Positions 18,849-28,679 of a stretch of DNA of 64,000 nt are shown piece after piece. Every line of letters starts with the position of its first letter. The stretch's first letter is position 1. Origin of the DNA: a virus; the IMG/VR virus record IMGVR_UViG_3300006874_000001, positions 1-64,000 of that record. One strand, 5' to 3'. A program made the position numbers and the translations under genes. The notes beneath the pieces were generated by a model. It did not search any database. It was given only the letters and a program-made list of their open reading frames with translations, and was not told where the DNA came from.

Positions 18849-21800
18849 CAGCTTTTGGTTGTTGTGGTTTCTCTACTATCTTGTTTCTCGCTATAAGAGC
18901 ACAGGCTTTGTGAGTGAGCTCGCGCCATAGGATCGTAGTTGTCAGCCGCAGGATCCATACATCCACACGAGACATCTCCCTCAGGGAAGTCCTCACATAG
19001 AGGGTACTGCTTCTTTGTGGTAACAGAGTCGGTCTTTACGTCCCCATCAGGCGTCGGTGTAAACCCAGAAGGTGGGTTGTAACCTTCACATTGTTGAAGG
19101 AAGGCCTCGTCAGTCGTTAGTCCGACAAGCTCAAGAGCGACATTTCTGTCATTTGATGTCGCAACGCCGTCGCCGTCAAAGTCAATTGCATTGGGGTTGT
19201 CGTAGACACCATCGGTAGCGGTGGAGTACATTTCGAGAACTTTCTGAAGCGTAATCTCATTCCCATCTAGAAGGCTACAAATGTTAGGGAAGTCGCCAAA
19301 GCCAGGGTTGCCCGTGCAATCGTATATCTCATCTGAGATGGTAAAGTTGTCTGCAATGCAAGCATCGTTGAACGCACTCATAAGCCCAGGTAGGTCTTCG
19401 GAAAAATTGAGCGCACCGTCGCCCGTGGTGTCGAAGTAAGCGATAATCTCAGGGATGGTGCAGTTAGCGAACGCTGTCCACTTTGATCTAAACGCGCCCC
19501 AGCGAGGGCCATCTTCGTTAAACCCATCATTTACGTACCCATTGACTGCCGCCGTCAGAGCACCAGAAACGTCCTGTGCATTAACAATTCCATTTCCGTC
19601 ATCATCCATGGCGCATGGGAACGCAGCTGGACAGCCGCCAGCAGGGTATTCACAGCTACCATCATCGTTAGTAGCTTGAGAGTTGTAGTTCGTTGCGGTT
19701 GGATCGGTACACCCAAAGACAATACACGATCCGTCGTCTTGCGTCGCTGTGGGGTCGTAGTTGTCAGCCGCTGGGTTCGTGCAACCGCTGATGATACAGC
19801 TTCCGTCATCCTCAGTGGCGGCTGGATTGTAGTTCGTGGCATTAGAGTTGGTGCACCCAGTGATAATCCCAGTGAAATTGCCATCGCAATCGTAGTCAGG
19901 ATCAGGGAATGTGCAACTTCCGTCGTTCCAAGTAGCGTCAGGGTTGTAGTTGCAGGCTGTCTCGATAGTGCATCCTGCCACACCGCCGCAGTCCCTGTTT
20001 TTCTGCATTTTGTAAAGCCTGTCGGTGATGACAGAGAAAACTTCAGGACTAGCGTTGTACCAATTAGCGCCGTACGCCGTCTTAAACGGCGCTGGACCCA
20101 GCTTTGTCTCGGGGTGTCCAAGCCCATTTCCTTCGGGTTGAACGTTGGTGAAGTCCATAAAGTTTTGGTAGAGAGGATTGGTCCATAGCCCTATCACAGG
20201 AGTTGTTGTCTCTCCCTCAACAGGATCGTACTCAAAGCATTCAGGGAGAGAACACCATTGCCTAATAAGCGCAGGGGTGTTTCTGACGTTCCCGTAATTG
20301 GTTTCGTTGTACTTCGTCGTTGCAGTCAGCTCTTGAATATATGTGATGTCTCTACTTGCCTCTCCGTTGCTAGTGCTGAAGTTAGTGGCAACGTCTGAAG
20401 GGCATTGTATCGTAACGAAGCTCGTGTTGGTTTGAGTCCATCTCAAATCATTAGTGACTGACAACTTCTCTAGCGCGTTAGAGTTGGTTGACGCATACCA
20501 CTCGTCGTTAGTCTCAGCTCCTGCAGGCCAAACGTTAGTGCCTGGGAGGATACGACCAAATCCGCTGCTTTCAGAGCCCGATTTATCGTCGGCGAAGTTA
20601 TACGTAAGCGTCAGGTCTTTACACGTAAGTGTTTGGAGCTGAATACCACCTTGAGAGAAGCCTAGCGCATCTTGAGTCTGACTTAGAATAGATTCATCCA
20701 AGACAATTTCAGTCTCACCGCTCAGAAACGCACCGTCGATGTTTTCTGATGCAACCATTGGAGCTCCGACGGGTATAGGATCCCCTGCATCAGGTGCAGC
20801 ACCAAAAATGATTTTTACGTTTTCCGATGGCAAGATACCAGAAGTCTCTATGAACAAAGTCTTTGTGAAGGTTCTATTGTTGTTGTTTGAGTTGTATGGC
20901 GGGTCGGTGGAAAAGTATACTGGGTTCTCCAGAACCTGCCCCACTGCAGGGAACCCGATCGTCTCTACAATGTTGTCGTAGTAAATGTAGAAAAACCCAT
21001 CCCACTGCCCTGTTCCAATTGGCTGAGCGAAAGGAGCAGTATCAGCACTTTGTCCTGACTCGTAAACCTTCACGTATCGTGGTGGTGTATTCGTATCACT
21101 GCTGGGGATGCTTACAGATCCTGAGATCCCCACAAAGTCAGTTGTCTTTGAACATCCATCGTCATTTGAAGCCGCAATTGTCAACTGCGCTGCTTCACCA
21201 ATGGTGTACTCTGCTGATGGAGTCCAACGGAGTATCAGCGTTTCGCTTTCACCAGGAGCAATGGTCTGTCCGATAACGTCTGGCGTTGGCGATGGCGAGG
21301 TAAAGAAGAATAGCGAGAAGTCGTTAGAGTACGTAACTCCGTTGAAAGCTACATCCGTAATGGTGGCCACCCCGTCACCAGTATTCGTTACGACAACACT
21401 AACGTTGTATTCCACGTTAGGGTTTCCATCCGCATCGACTTGATCTTCAGTCAAGCTATTGGATCCGAAGGAGAACGATGAAGGGTCGAACGAAAGGTTA
21501 ATTTGATCACAACCCTCAACCACCTCTTCGTATTCGCAAGATCCGTCATCGACAGTTGCGAAAGGGTTGTAGTTCAAAGCGGTAGGGTCTGTACAACCGT
21601 AGATTGCCGTTTCTGTCGGACCACCGTCATCGCCCCCTACAACATCATCAGGCACGTCTTTAATCGTGATTAGATACTCCTTTGTGAGTGGGTCGTAACC
21701 ACCTGGAATCCTGATGTCAGAGTAGCCAGACATGCTTGAGGTCTTAAGCGCATCTTCAAAAGCTCTTCTGAAGAAAGCTGCCATGTTCTTGTCAGAGATG

Positions 21801-24800
21801 GTTGTTACACCTCCTCCTGGCTGGTACTTGTAAATCTTGCCAAGCGTCTTATGGGCAAAGAACACAGCGTTCTCAGGAGTGACAGCGACCGACTCGGGGT
21901 TACCGTCGCATCCAGCTCTCAACCCAAAAGTTCTTGCTGTTCCGAGTACGTTCGTTGAGGCGACAACAGTGTTCGCCCCAGAGGTATCAGAGAACAAGGT
22001 CTTGCTGGCAGGAACCATACTGACTCTCTCGTTTTGGATCACAAGGATGTCACCAGATTCGTTCATCATGTAGTCAATACCGCCAAACTCCTCGTTCAGG
22101 TCCTTGTAGTTAGACAAGGCGTAGTTGAATGACGAGTACTTGATCTTTGTCGCTTCAGGGTTGTTGAAGTCTGAGTAAGTAATCGTAGCCTCTCTTCTGC
22201 TCTCTTTCGCTCCTGGAAGGTATGCGTTAGGCCTTCCGATGAAAGAACTGTCTCCGTCGATCAAATCAGAGGCGGTCATCGACTCTGCTGTTACAGGAAG
22301 GAAGTTTGGAACTGATGGGTTTGTGCCTGCTGGTGCTTCAGGGTCGGTGTCTCTGATTACATCTACAAGACCTGACGGCGTGACGTTTATGGCGTATACA
22401 TCCTCGTTCCCTGTTTGCTTCTTCCTTATGTTCATGGCGATAGGCCTCCACCACGTATCACCCTTAGTGACAGTGAGTTCTGAAGGGTACAGCACACCGT
22501 TTTGAACGAAAGGAAGGTAGTCTGCTCCAGCAGGTGTGTAGGACTGATCAGGGATTTCGTAGTACACAGCAGTCTCTGACTTCTTTTTTGCAGGCGAGTA
22601 AATCTCTATCAGACAGTTATCACCCCAGAAGTGTTGGTCCTGGTTTACATCCTCGTAAGAAAATCCTCCTGCAAGAGGGTTGTTTCTAAGAACCAGGAAC
22701 TGCCCTTGGAGCCAGTTTGGAGCTCTGTTCTCGGTTTCAGGCCACAGCGGGTTTTCAAATGGCCCAAAGTTCTTGACCTCAAGCACGTCGAAATCAATCT
22801 TGTTTGGGTACACCCTTTCATCGCCCTGAGCATACGAGATAACTCTCAACCTATCTCCACTCTTGTACTTGTAGAGATTGAGCTCCCCTTCTGGTCCTCG
22901 CGCACCAAAAGCACTAGTGTAGGAGATTGTTGACTCTTGCAGGTAGTTCAGAGAAACGTAGATAACAGAAGACCCTCCAGCATCAGCTCCTGCAGCAAGA
23001 TATGCTCCTCCAGCCATGTGCTGAACAAAGGACTCAACTGTGCTGTTCGGGGCGTATACAAGCTTATAGTTTGTAGCCCAAGGGGGTGCAACAGTGTCTG
23101 AAAAGTCTAACTTAATCTCGACCTTTCCCTTGCCCTCGTTAGAACCTCTCTCAGTGTCTGAGTATCCTGGAACATATACCGTCGTTGCTGGGTTGACAAA
23201 GCCGTGCCTTCCTCTCTCGTCGTAATACACAATGCCGAAGTCGTGAAACGCATTGGTCTTGAATGTCCTGTCCTTAGGGTCTCCTGCGTCAATAATGCTA
23301 TTGAAAGAGCTAGACTCGGCCTGAGTAGCTCCATTTCTTCTATTGTAGATCCTAATCTTAGTGAATCCTGCGTCGAACCTCGTGACAGTATTGTCTTGCC
23401 ACGTATCTTGCACGTCGTAAAACTGGATATCTCTAAACGCAAGAAGCGGCCTGTATATTGCTGGGGCGTCTGGCGGTGTCCATGGGTCAGCAGGGTCGCC
23501 GTTTGTTTGCAAGCAAGTAGTTCCTACATCATCAGCCCCGAAATTGGTGAGGGTGATGTAAGGGTAAGGAATAATGCCAGGCATAAAGAAAGCATCTTGA
23601 GACCTAGCTGTCGTATACGAAGCTTGGACCAACGGTAAGAAACCATTTTGGTTAAGTGTAACACCGTTTTGGTTTCCAGTTTCGTTTAGGTTTTTCGCAG
23701 CAACTTTGGCAACACCGTACCCGCAGAACTCAGTGGAGTGGATGTTTCCGTTCCAGAACACACCTGTCATAGAAACGCCATGCTCGTTGTCATTGAACGT
23801 TCCAGCACCAACTTGCACAAATACACCGTCTTGAATCGTAGCGTTGTTGACGGTGTTGACAAGACGAGGTATCGTGCTGAAATAAGAGATAGATCCGAAG
23901 ATGGAGTTGGCTCCCTCGTCAATCCTTCTCAACCCGCCTGGACCGCCAGCGCCATCTAAGAGGCTAAACTTAAATCGAGTATTGTTGTAGTAGTCTAGGT
24001 TATCTTGATTGGGCTTCGGCTGTCCGTCAAGACCTTGAATCCCCAACCCAACATACCCGTCATTGGCGCCGTTGCCTACATTTTGATTGATTGTAGCTCT
24101 TCCGCAAGCAAACCTAAAGTTGTCGCTAGGGTAAATGCTGTGCAGGCAAGCAAAGTTTTGGCGTGACGCCTCAGCCTTGTTTGGCCTATGACATATTTGC
24201 ACGAATTCGTGAGGGCCATTAAATGTTGTAGTGGTTACCTCGATTCCGTTGACAGTACCCGTATTGGAGCCTGCATCTATATACTTGTTAAGGAACAAGT
24301 CCATCCCAGGTGTTTCGTTATCGACGTCTAGGTCGATTGTGCTACCTAGGTAATCAACTTGCGTTTGCACATTCAGAGCGCAATCTGGCCACGAAAGCTG
24401 CTTAACGTTTGTGCTAAGCTCTCTGATTTCAGGGTCTGCATACCTGAACAGAGTGAAGTTGATATCATCTGCCAAGTAAGCGTAATCTCCACCGTCAGCA
24501 ACGTCTAGATACCTTTTCAAGCTGTCTCTGCCACCGTTTGGGCTTAGTGCTGGAGGTAGACTGCTTTGGTACTGGTCAAGGCTGAAAGACGGCTGACTTA
24601 GAAGGCTGTTGTTTAAGATAAACCAAGGGGAGTTGTCGTATACGGCGAAATCCCCGTTGTTGGTGAAAGGGATAGCTGACTGATACGGAAAACTCCCGTC
24701 TTGGAAGGTCATCGTAAGGCTTCTAGTATCTAGCCTTCTCATGCATGTAGACAACTCGATATCTGAGATGTCTTTCACAGCAAGTCTAACCTCAGCAGTT

Positions 24801-27010
24801 CCTCCTGATGACGGGGCGTCGGCTCTAGATACATTGTAGTCGCCTGTTTCGATGCTATCGTATAGCCATTCGCCTGTCCCCCAGTTCTGCTCAAACATAA
24901 AGTCAACCTCTGCTTTGTTCAACAGGGCGTATCCGATAGGAGCTCCATCTACTTGGTTGTACTCTGAGAAATCCCCTCCGCCTGCAGTGCCTCCAATCTC
25001 CGCGGTACCGAGGAGCTCAGACTTTCTCCCGATACCCATGACAAGCTTTCCAGTGGACTCTCTATCATAGAACCTATCAAAATTCTGATACCCCTGGTCA
25101 ATAGACATGGTGGGGATGATGTCGGCAGAGACAAGCTCAAAATTCCCTAGGCCGATTGCTTCAAAATTCGTAACTCCAGATAAAGCTGCAGCCAGAGCGT
25201 TAGCAACGCGTTGAGGGCTGTTCTCTTGTTCAATGGTCTTTAGCGTAACCGAGAAGCTAAGCTGCCCGCCTGACCCAGCTGCTGGGATGATAAATGGGTT
25301 TGCAGCGCTAGTTCCTACAACAGCATCAAACGTCCTTCCGATATAGCTTTGTGAGCTTGTTTCCGCTGGCGGTCCATCTACAGTAGACCACCGAAGGCCC
25401 CTGATAACTCCCTCATTGTTTCCAAAGTAAGGGAAGTATTGCTGGCTGTCGTTTCCGTGGCCTGGAGCCCCTAAAAGAAACCCCTCCCCAGAAGCCTCTG
25501 GTGTTTGATACGTTTGATAGTGTGGGTCTAGGTTGTTCTGAGCAAACTGTTCAGTGTAAAAGAAGTTGTAGTTCCCTTCATCACCTCTAATTGCGTTTTG
25601 ATGGTAAGAATTTCTTGCGTCGTAAAGGTGAAAGTTCTGTTGAGGAAGAACCTGAATTGTAAGGTTGATCAGAGTCTCTGGCTCAAGGTCTGGCACGCCA
25701 GAACAATCGATCTTATAGCTAGTGGCCTTGTTGAACTGGTGGCACGGCTGGCCGTTCGGAAGGAAGTTTGATCCAGGGATCTCCCTGATGATATCAGTGA
25801 CCTCGATTGTTCCTGAAACAAAGTCATCAGGACGCTCAGCAAAGATCAATGTTGAGGTGCAAGAGACTGGCTGCTCATCAAATCCATCAACGTAGTTCCC
25901 ATACATGAGTCGGTTATTGATAACCGCCTGTGCCTTTGCGATCTTAGGTAGCGCATCATACTGCTTGGCCACCTCGTTAGGATCGACTCCTGTAACAACC
26001 CTATCGTTGTAGAACCTGTAGATCAGTTCGTTTGCTGTATTGTTGGCTACATCGGCACCGTTATAGATTGTTGTTGTGTTGTCGTTGTAAGTGACTACAA
26101 TGTTTTCATCCTTCTTGAACTCGTCAATAGCGAAGAAAAATCCATCGTTACCCTCTCTGGCAAGCAACCTGATCTTCTCGATCTCATCTCTGTTCTGAAT
26201 GTTAGTATCAAAGTCGATCTCCAGAACATTATTCGCCGTGTAGTCAACCACCTCTTGAGCCCCTTGCTTGACAATAACTGGGGGAAACATGATGTCAGAG
26301 TATGGCGAGATAGCCGTCTCAACTCCGTCCTTATAGATCAGCTGATACGCAAACTGAAATCCTTTCGTGTTTACGAAGTTGCTGCTTGATCTACTAGAGT
26401 CGCCTGTAAACCTAGCCCCCAAGGTCTTGAGACCTAGCTTTGGGCAGGCAGTGATGAAGTCTGTTTCGTTAGGCCCCTCACCGAGTGGCGCGTCATCCAA
26501 GAGGCATCTGAAGACATTCAGCTTCTTTGGCTCACTTCTTCCATCAGTGAAGTACAAGATACAGTCCTTCTCGTATCTCTCATCGCCAGACACATCTGTC
26601 CTGTGGTTGATGTACACGACATCACCCTTGACGTATCCAAACTCATCGAAATTGAACTTCGTAGAGGTGAACACCTTTCTGACATACCCAGCAGTACCGT
26701 TAGGCAGGTTTCCGTATGGGTCGTAAACGTACACTCCGTGCTCGGCAGTGACAGAGCTGTAAAGGAACATGTAGATTACCTTCAGCCTCTCGTCTGTCAC
26801 AGCGCCGATAACCTTTCCTACTCCCTGGCCCGTAGGCGTGAGGTACGGGATGGCTTCGTTTCCTCTTGCCGCCTTGATCACCCCCTCGTTACCTGTCTCT
26901 CCTTCTGAGCTGGTAATCAGTATGTTAAGGGCGTCAATCAGTCCTGTATTGGGTATAAGCCTTTCGTCAGCCGACTTATTCAGCTTCTTTGGTGTGATTT
27001 TATCCCTCAT
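18848..27010 (-). CDS. Giant tail/adhesin protein with Cys-NYxP and Ca-loop repeats
   Basis: 2720 residues. The N-terminus (NTGLIDALNILITSSEG, then NEGVIKAARGN) matches the start of tail or stabilisation proteins in many podovirus-type phages. About two thirds in, there is an Ig-like 'choice of anchor' segment (VVVTNTGDGVATITDVAF). The C-terminal third carries six copies of a GCTxPxAxNYxPxAxxDDGSC repeat, plus three EF-hand/dockerin-like loops (DDDGNGIVNAQD, DTTGDGALNFSED, DFDGDGVATSNDR). Such repeats are typical of extracellular Bacteroidota proteins and probably bind calcium. Likely role: tail structure and host attachment. It precedes the ejection genes and follows two connector genes. Confidence 0.75.
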   Translation of the reverse strand: MRDKITPKKLNKSADERLIPNTGLIDALNILITSSEGETGNEGVIKAARGNEAIPYLTPTGQGVGKVIGAVTDERLKVIYMFLYSSVTAEHGVYVYDPYGNLPNGTAGYVRKVFTSTKFNFDEFGYVKGDVVYINHRTDVSGDERYEKDCILYFTDGRSEPKKLNVFRCLLDDAPLGEGPNETDFITACPKLGLKTLGARFTGDSSRSSSNFVNTKGFQFAYQLIYKDGVETAISPYSDIMFPPVIVKQGAQEVVDYTANNVLEIDFDTNIQNRDEIEKIRLLAREGNDGFFFAIDEFKKDENIVVTYNDNTTTIYNGADVANNTANELIYRFYNDRVVTGVDPNEVAKQYDALPKIAKAQAVINNRLMYGNYVDGFDEQPVSCTSTLIFAERPDDFVSGTIEVTDIIREIPGSNFLPNGQPCHQFNKATSYKIDCSGVPDLEPETLINLTIQVLPQQNFHLYDARNSYHQNAIRGDEGNYNFFYTEQFAQNNLDPHYQTYQTPEASGEGFLLGAPGHGNDSQQYFPYFGNNEGVIRGLRWSTVDGPPAETSSQSYIGRTFDAVVGTSAANPFIIPAAGSGGQLSFSVTLKTIEQENSPQRVANALAAALSGVTNFEAIGLGNFELVSADIIPTMSIDQGYQNFDRFYDRESTGKLVMGIGRKSELLGTAEIGGTAGGGDFSEYNQVDGAPIGYALLNKAEVDFMFEQNWGTGEWLYDSIETGDYNVSRADAPSSGGTAEVRLAVKDISDIELSTCMRRLDTRSLTMTFQDGSFPYQSAIPFTNNGDFAVYDNSPWFILNNSLLSQPSFSLDQYQSSLPPALSPNGGRDSLKRYLDVADGGDYAYLADDINFTLFRYADPEIRELSTNVKQLSWPDCALNVQTQVDYLGSTIDLDVDNETPGMDLFLNKYIDAGSNTGTVNGIEVTTTTFNGPHEFVQICHRPNKAEASRQNFACLHSIYPSDNFRFACGRATINQNVGNGANDGYVGLGIQGLDGQPKPNQDNLDYYNNTRFKFSLLDGAGGPGGLRRIDEGANSIFGSISYFSTIPRLVNTVNNATIQDGVFVQVGAGTFNDNEHGVSMTGVFWNGNIHSTEFCGYGVAKVAAKNLNETGNQNGVTLNQNGFLPLVQASYTTARSQDAFFMPGIIPYPYITLTNFGADDVGTTCLQTNGDPADPWTPPDAPAIYRPLLAFRDIQFYDVQDTWQDNTVTRFDAGFTKIRIYNRRNGATQAESSSFNSIIDAGDPKDRTFKTNAFHDFGIVYYDERGRHGFVNPATTVYVPGYSDTERGSNEGKGKVEIKLDFSDTVAPPWATNYKLVYAPNSTVESFVQHMAGGAYLAAGADAGGSSVIYVSLNYLQESTISYTSAFGARGPEGELNLYKYKSGDRLRVISYAQGDERVYPNKIDFDVLEVKNFGPFENPLWPETENRAPNWLQGQFLVLRNNPLAGGFSYEDVNQDQHFWGDNCLIEIYSPAKKKSETAVYYEIPDQSYTPAGADYLPFVQNGVLYPSELTVTKGDTWWRPIAMNIRKKQTGNEDVYAINVTPSGLVDVIRDTDPEAPAGTNPSVPNFLPVTAESMTASDLIDGDSSFIGRPNAYLPGAKESRREATITYSDFNNPEATKIKYSSFNYALSNYKDLNEEFGGIDYMMNESGDILVIQNERVSMVPASKTLFSDTSGANTVVASTNVLGTARTFGLRAGCDGNPESVAVTPENAVFFAHKTLGKIYKYQPGGGVTTISDKNMAAFFRRAFEDALKTSSMSGYSDIRIPGGYDPLTKEYLITIKDVPDDVVGGDDGGPTETAIYGCTDPTALNYNPFATVDDGSCEYEEVVEGCDQINLSFDPSSFSFGSNSLTEDQVDADGNPNVEYNVSVVVTNTGDGVATITDVAFNGVTYSNDFSLFFFTSPSPTPDVIGQTIAPGESETLILRWTPSAEYTIGEAAQLTIAASNDDGCSKTTDFVGISGSVSIPSSDTNTPPRYVKVYESGQSADTAPFAQPIGTGQWDGFFYIYYDNIVETIGFPAVGQVLENPVYFSTDPPYNSNNNNRTFTKTLFIETSGILPSENVKIIFGAAPDAGDPIPVGAPMVASENIDGAFLSGETEIVLDESILSQTQDALGFSQGGIQLQTLTCKDLTLTYNFADDKSGSESSGFGRILPGTNVWPAGAETNDEWYASTNSNALEKLSVTNDLRWTQTNTSFVTIQCPSDVATNFSTSNGEASRDITYIQELTATTKYNETNYGNVRNTPALIRQWCSLPECFEYDPVEGETTTPVIGLWTNPLYQNFMDFTNVQPEGNGLGHPETKLGPAPFKTAYGANWYNASPEVFSVITDRLYKMQKNRDCGGVAGCTIETACNYNPDATWNDGSCTFPDPDYDCDGNFTGIITGCTNSNATNYNPAATEDDGSCIISGCTNPAADNYDPTATQDDGSCIVFGCTDPTATNYNSQATNDDGSCEYPAGGCPAAFPCAMDDDGNGIVNAQDVSGALTAAVNGYVNDGFNEDGPRWGAFRSKWTAFANCTIPEIIAYFDTTGDGALNFSEDLPGLMSAFNDACIADNFTISDEIYDCTGNPGFGDFPNICSLLDGNEITLQKVLEMYSTATDGVYDNPNAIDFDGDGVATSNDRNVALELVGLTTDEAFLQQCEGYNPPSGFTPTPDGDVKTDSVTTKKQYPLCEDFPEGDVSCGCMDPAADNYDPMARAHSQSLCSYSEKQDSRETTTTKS
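18896..19978 (-). repeat. GCTxPxAxNYxPxAxxDDGSC repeat cluster within the tail gene
   Basis: Five of the six Cys-flanked repeats lie here, at about 19906-19978, 19796-19861, 19727-19790, 19652-19718 and a diverged copy at 18896-18972. A sixth lies apart at 21531-21600. Three Ca-loop motifs lie between the main cluster and the diverged copy. Confidence 0.85.
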
Positions 27011-27852
27011 CAGTATTTAGGTGCCTGTCTGAAGTTCTTACGAATTACCTTGAGTGCCTCTTCTTTGGTGAAGTTTGACATTCTGGAATTCGCCTTTCTT
27101 CTTTCATTGTAATATTCCGCCTTAGCCCTAGCCTTTTCGTTTGCAGGCACGTTGCTCTTTCTTTCAATAATCTTGTAGTACATGTAGCTCCTCAGGGCCT
27201 CTTCCAGATACACATGAACCTCTGGGTCTCCAGCTCTTGCCTCGTCAGCGATGTACTCCAAGACAACCTCAGTGGCCCCAGTATTCATCTCTAGCTCGAT
27301 CCTGTTTTGGTCGAGATTGATCCTGTACTCGCCTCTGGAGTAACCTCCACCAGCACCGTACAGTCTTCCTTCGCCTCCTTGGTATAAGTAGTTCTGAAAC
27401 ACGTAAAAGTCGAAGTCGTTGTCCTGAGCCTCTGATTCAGTTCCAGTCTTATCGTCAACCCTATCCTTGATTTTGTTTTCAGGGATGTTCAGCGGCGAAG
27501 CGTCAAACGTATCAGTTCTCGTTCCCTCAGGGTCGTCAGCTGCCGTCTCCAGCCTTCTAGAGTAGTTGATGTTTCTATTCTCATTCAAGACGTAGACAAG
27601 CCCGTCAGCACCCACCACACCAAGCTTAGACAAGTCCACGTAGTCATCTGGCAGGGTGACAGTTTGATTTGATTCAATGTCTCTTTTGATCGATTTGATC
27701 TTTTTGCTGAGATCGAATCCAAATTCACGAATGCCTCTCAAGGCGATATTTCTCAGAGCAATGTCTGATACAGAGCTCCCGTGGTCGTCGCCATCCAATG
27801 TGATGAGAAAGTCTCTAATGATCTGACTCAGCTTTACTTTGTTCATACTCAT
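27010..27852 (-). CDS. Head-tail connector / tail tubular-type protein
   Basis: A 280-residue protein beginning MSMNKVKLSQIIRDFLITLD. It has a helical N-terminal third (ALRNIALRGIREFGFD) and then TVTLPDDYVDLSKLGVV, a pattern of tail tubular or adaptor proteins in crAss-like and related phages. It overlaps its neighbours by one base on each side. Role inferred: ring at the portal-tail junction. Confidence 0.6.
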   Translation of the reverse strand: MSMNKVKLSQIIRDFLITLDGDDHGSSVSDIALRNIALRGIREFGFDLSKKIKSIKRDIESNQTVTLPDDYVDLSKLGVVGADGLVYVLNENRNINYSRRLETAADDPEGTRTDTFDASPLNIPENKIKDRVDDKTGTESEAQDNDFDFYVFQNYLYQGGEGRLYGAGGGYSRGEYRINLDQNRIELEMNTGATEVVLEYIADEARAGDPEVHVYLEEALRSYMYYKIIERKSNVPANEKARAKAEYYNERRKANSRMSNFTKEEALKVIRKNFRQAPKY

Positions 27853-28613
27853 TATCTAGCGGCTTCTTCTTGTTTTCCGTAATCCAGCAAGTCCTGGTCT
27901 CTCAACCTCAAACCAATCAACTTAGCCATTTCATACACGATCTCTGGGAACATCTCCTCTGGGAGCATAAAGTCATAGGACGCGTCTGGATCAAAGACGT
28001 GTTGAGATGGGTCGTTTCCTGACTGTTTGTAGGCGTACGATGGGGAAAGGATTAAAGCCGTTCCTCGTACGTCGTAAGAGCCTGGAAGCCTGTAATAGAC
28101 AATCTTAATGTTGTTGATTGTCGTCGGGAATACCTCGATGAGCTCGTGCACTAATGCCACTGGGAAATCCTCCGTTGGAGTTGACAAGTTGCTGTTTAGA
28201 AGCAAGTTCGCCTTCTCCATGTCGTAAACAATCTCGCACCTGTTGCCCAGTCTTCGAGCGCTAGACTCCCCAACTCTCCCATCTTGTAAAACAACATTCC
28301 CAGCTTCAATAGAGATGATCTTTGATAGGTCTTCTGGCTTCTTAAACAGATTGTTAGACTGCTGGAATGTATATGTCTTTACGTACATTGACAGGTCGTT
28401 CATCTTCAAGACCTTGCCGCCAAGGTACCTACCAACACCTTCAGACCTGTTTCTAGCTCGCCTTTCGTCAGAGAGCTCATCGAAGAGCTCATTGTAAACC
28501 TTCATCTGAGCCATGCCAGCGAAAGAGTTGAACGCCACAGGCGTAACAAAGCCTTTCTGTTCCTTGTTGGCTAGGTCTTTGAGGGCGCGGTATACTCGAT
28601 AAACGCTAATCAT
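27852..28613 (-). CDS. Head-tail connector / ring protein
   Basis: A 253-residue protein beginning MISVYRVYRALKDLANKEQK with FVTPVAFNSFAGMAQMKVYN, resembling structural connector proteins of crAss-like phages that precede the tail genes. It is the first gene after a terminator and a TATATTTG box (box 4 bases from the ATG), so it begins a late tail transcription unit that runs towards the holin. Confidence 0.6.
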   Translation of the reverse strand: MISVYRVYRALKDLANKEQKGFVTPVAFNSFAGMAQMKVYNELFDELSDERRARNRSEGVGRYLGGKVLKMNDLSMYVKTYTFQQSNNLFKKPEDLSKIISIEAGNVVLQDGRVGESSARRLGNRCEIVYDMEKANLLLNSNLSTPTEDFPVALVHELIEVFPTTINNIKIVYYRLPGSYDVRGTALILSPSYAYKQSGNDPSQHVFDPDASYDFMLPEEMFPEIVYEMAKLIGLRLRDQDLLDYGKQEEAAR

Positions 28614-28617
28614 GAAG

Positions 28618-28625
28618 CAAATATA
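28618..28625 (-). promoter_or_regulatory. Late TATATTTG box (tail operon)
   Basis: TATATTTG, 4 bases before the ATG at 28613 and directly after a terminator. It fits the Bacteroidota -7 box; a TTG at -33 is lacking. Confidence 0.6.
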
Positions 28626-28657
28626 CGAAAAGAAAAACCACCCCTTTCGGAGTGGTT
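28626..28657 (-). terminator. Intrinsic terminator between head and tail units
   Basis: On the minus strand a stem AACCACTCC/GGGGTGGTT (one mismatch) closes a GAAA loop and is followed by TTTTTCTTTT. It lies just after the gene ending at 28680. Confidence 0.8.
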
Positions 28658-28679
28658 TCTCTCAGCTCTGCAGTGCTAA

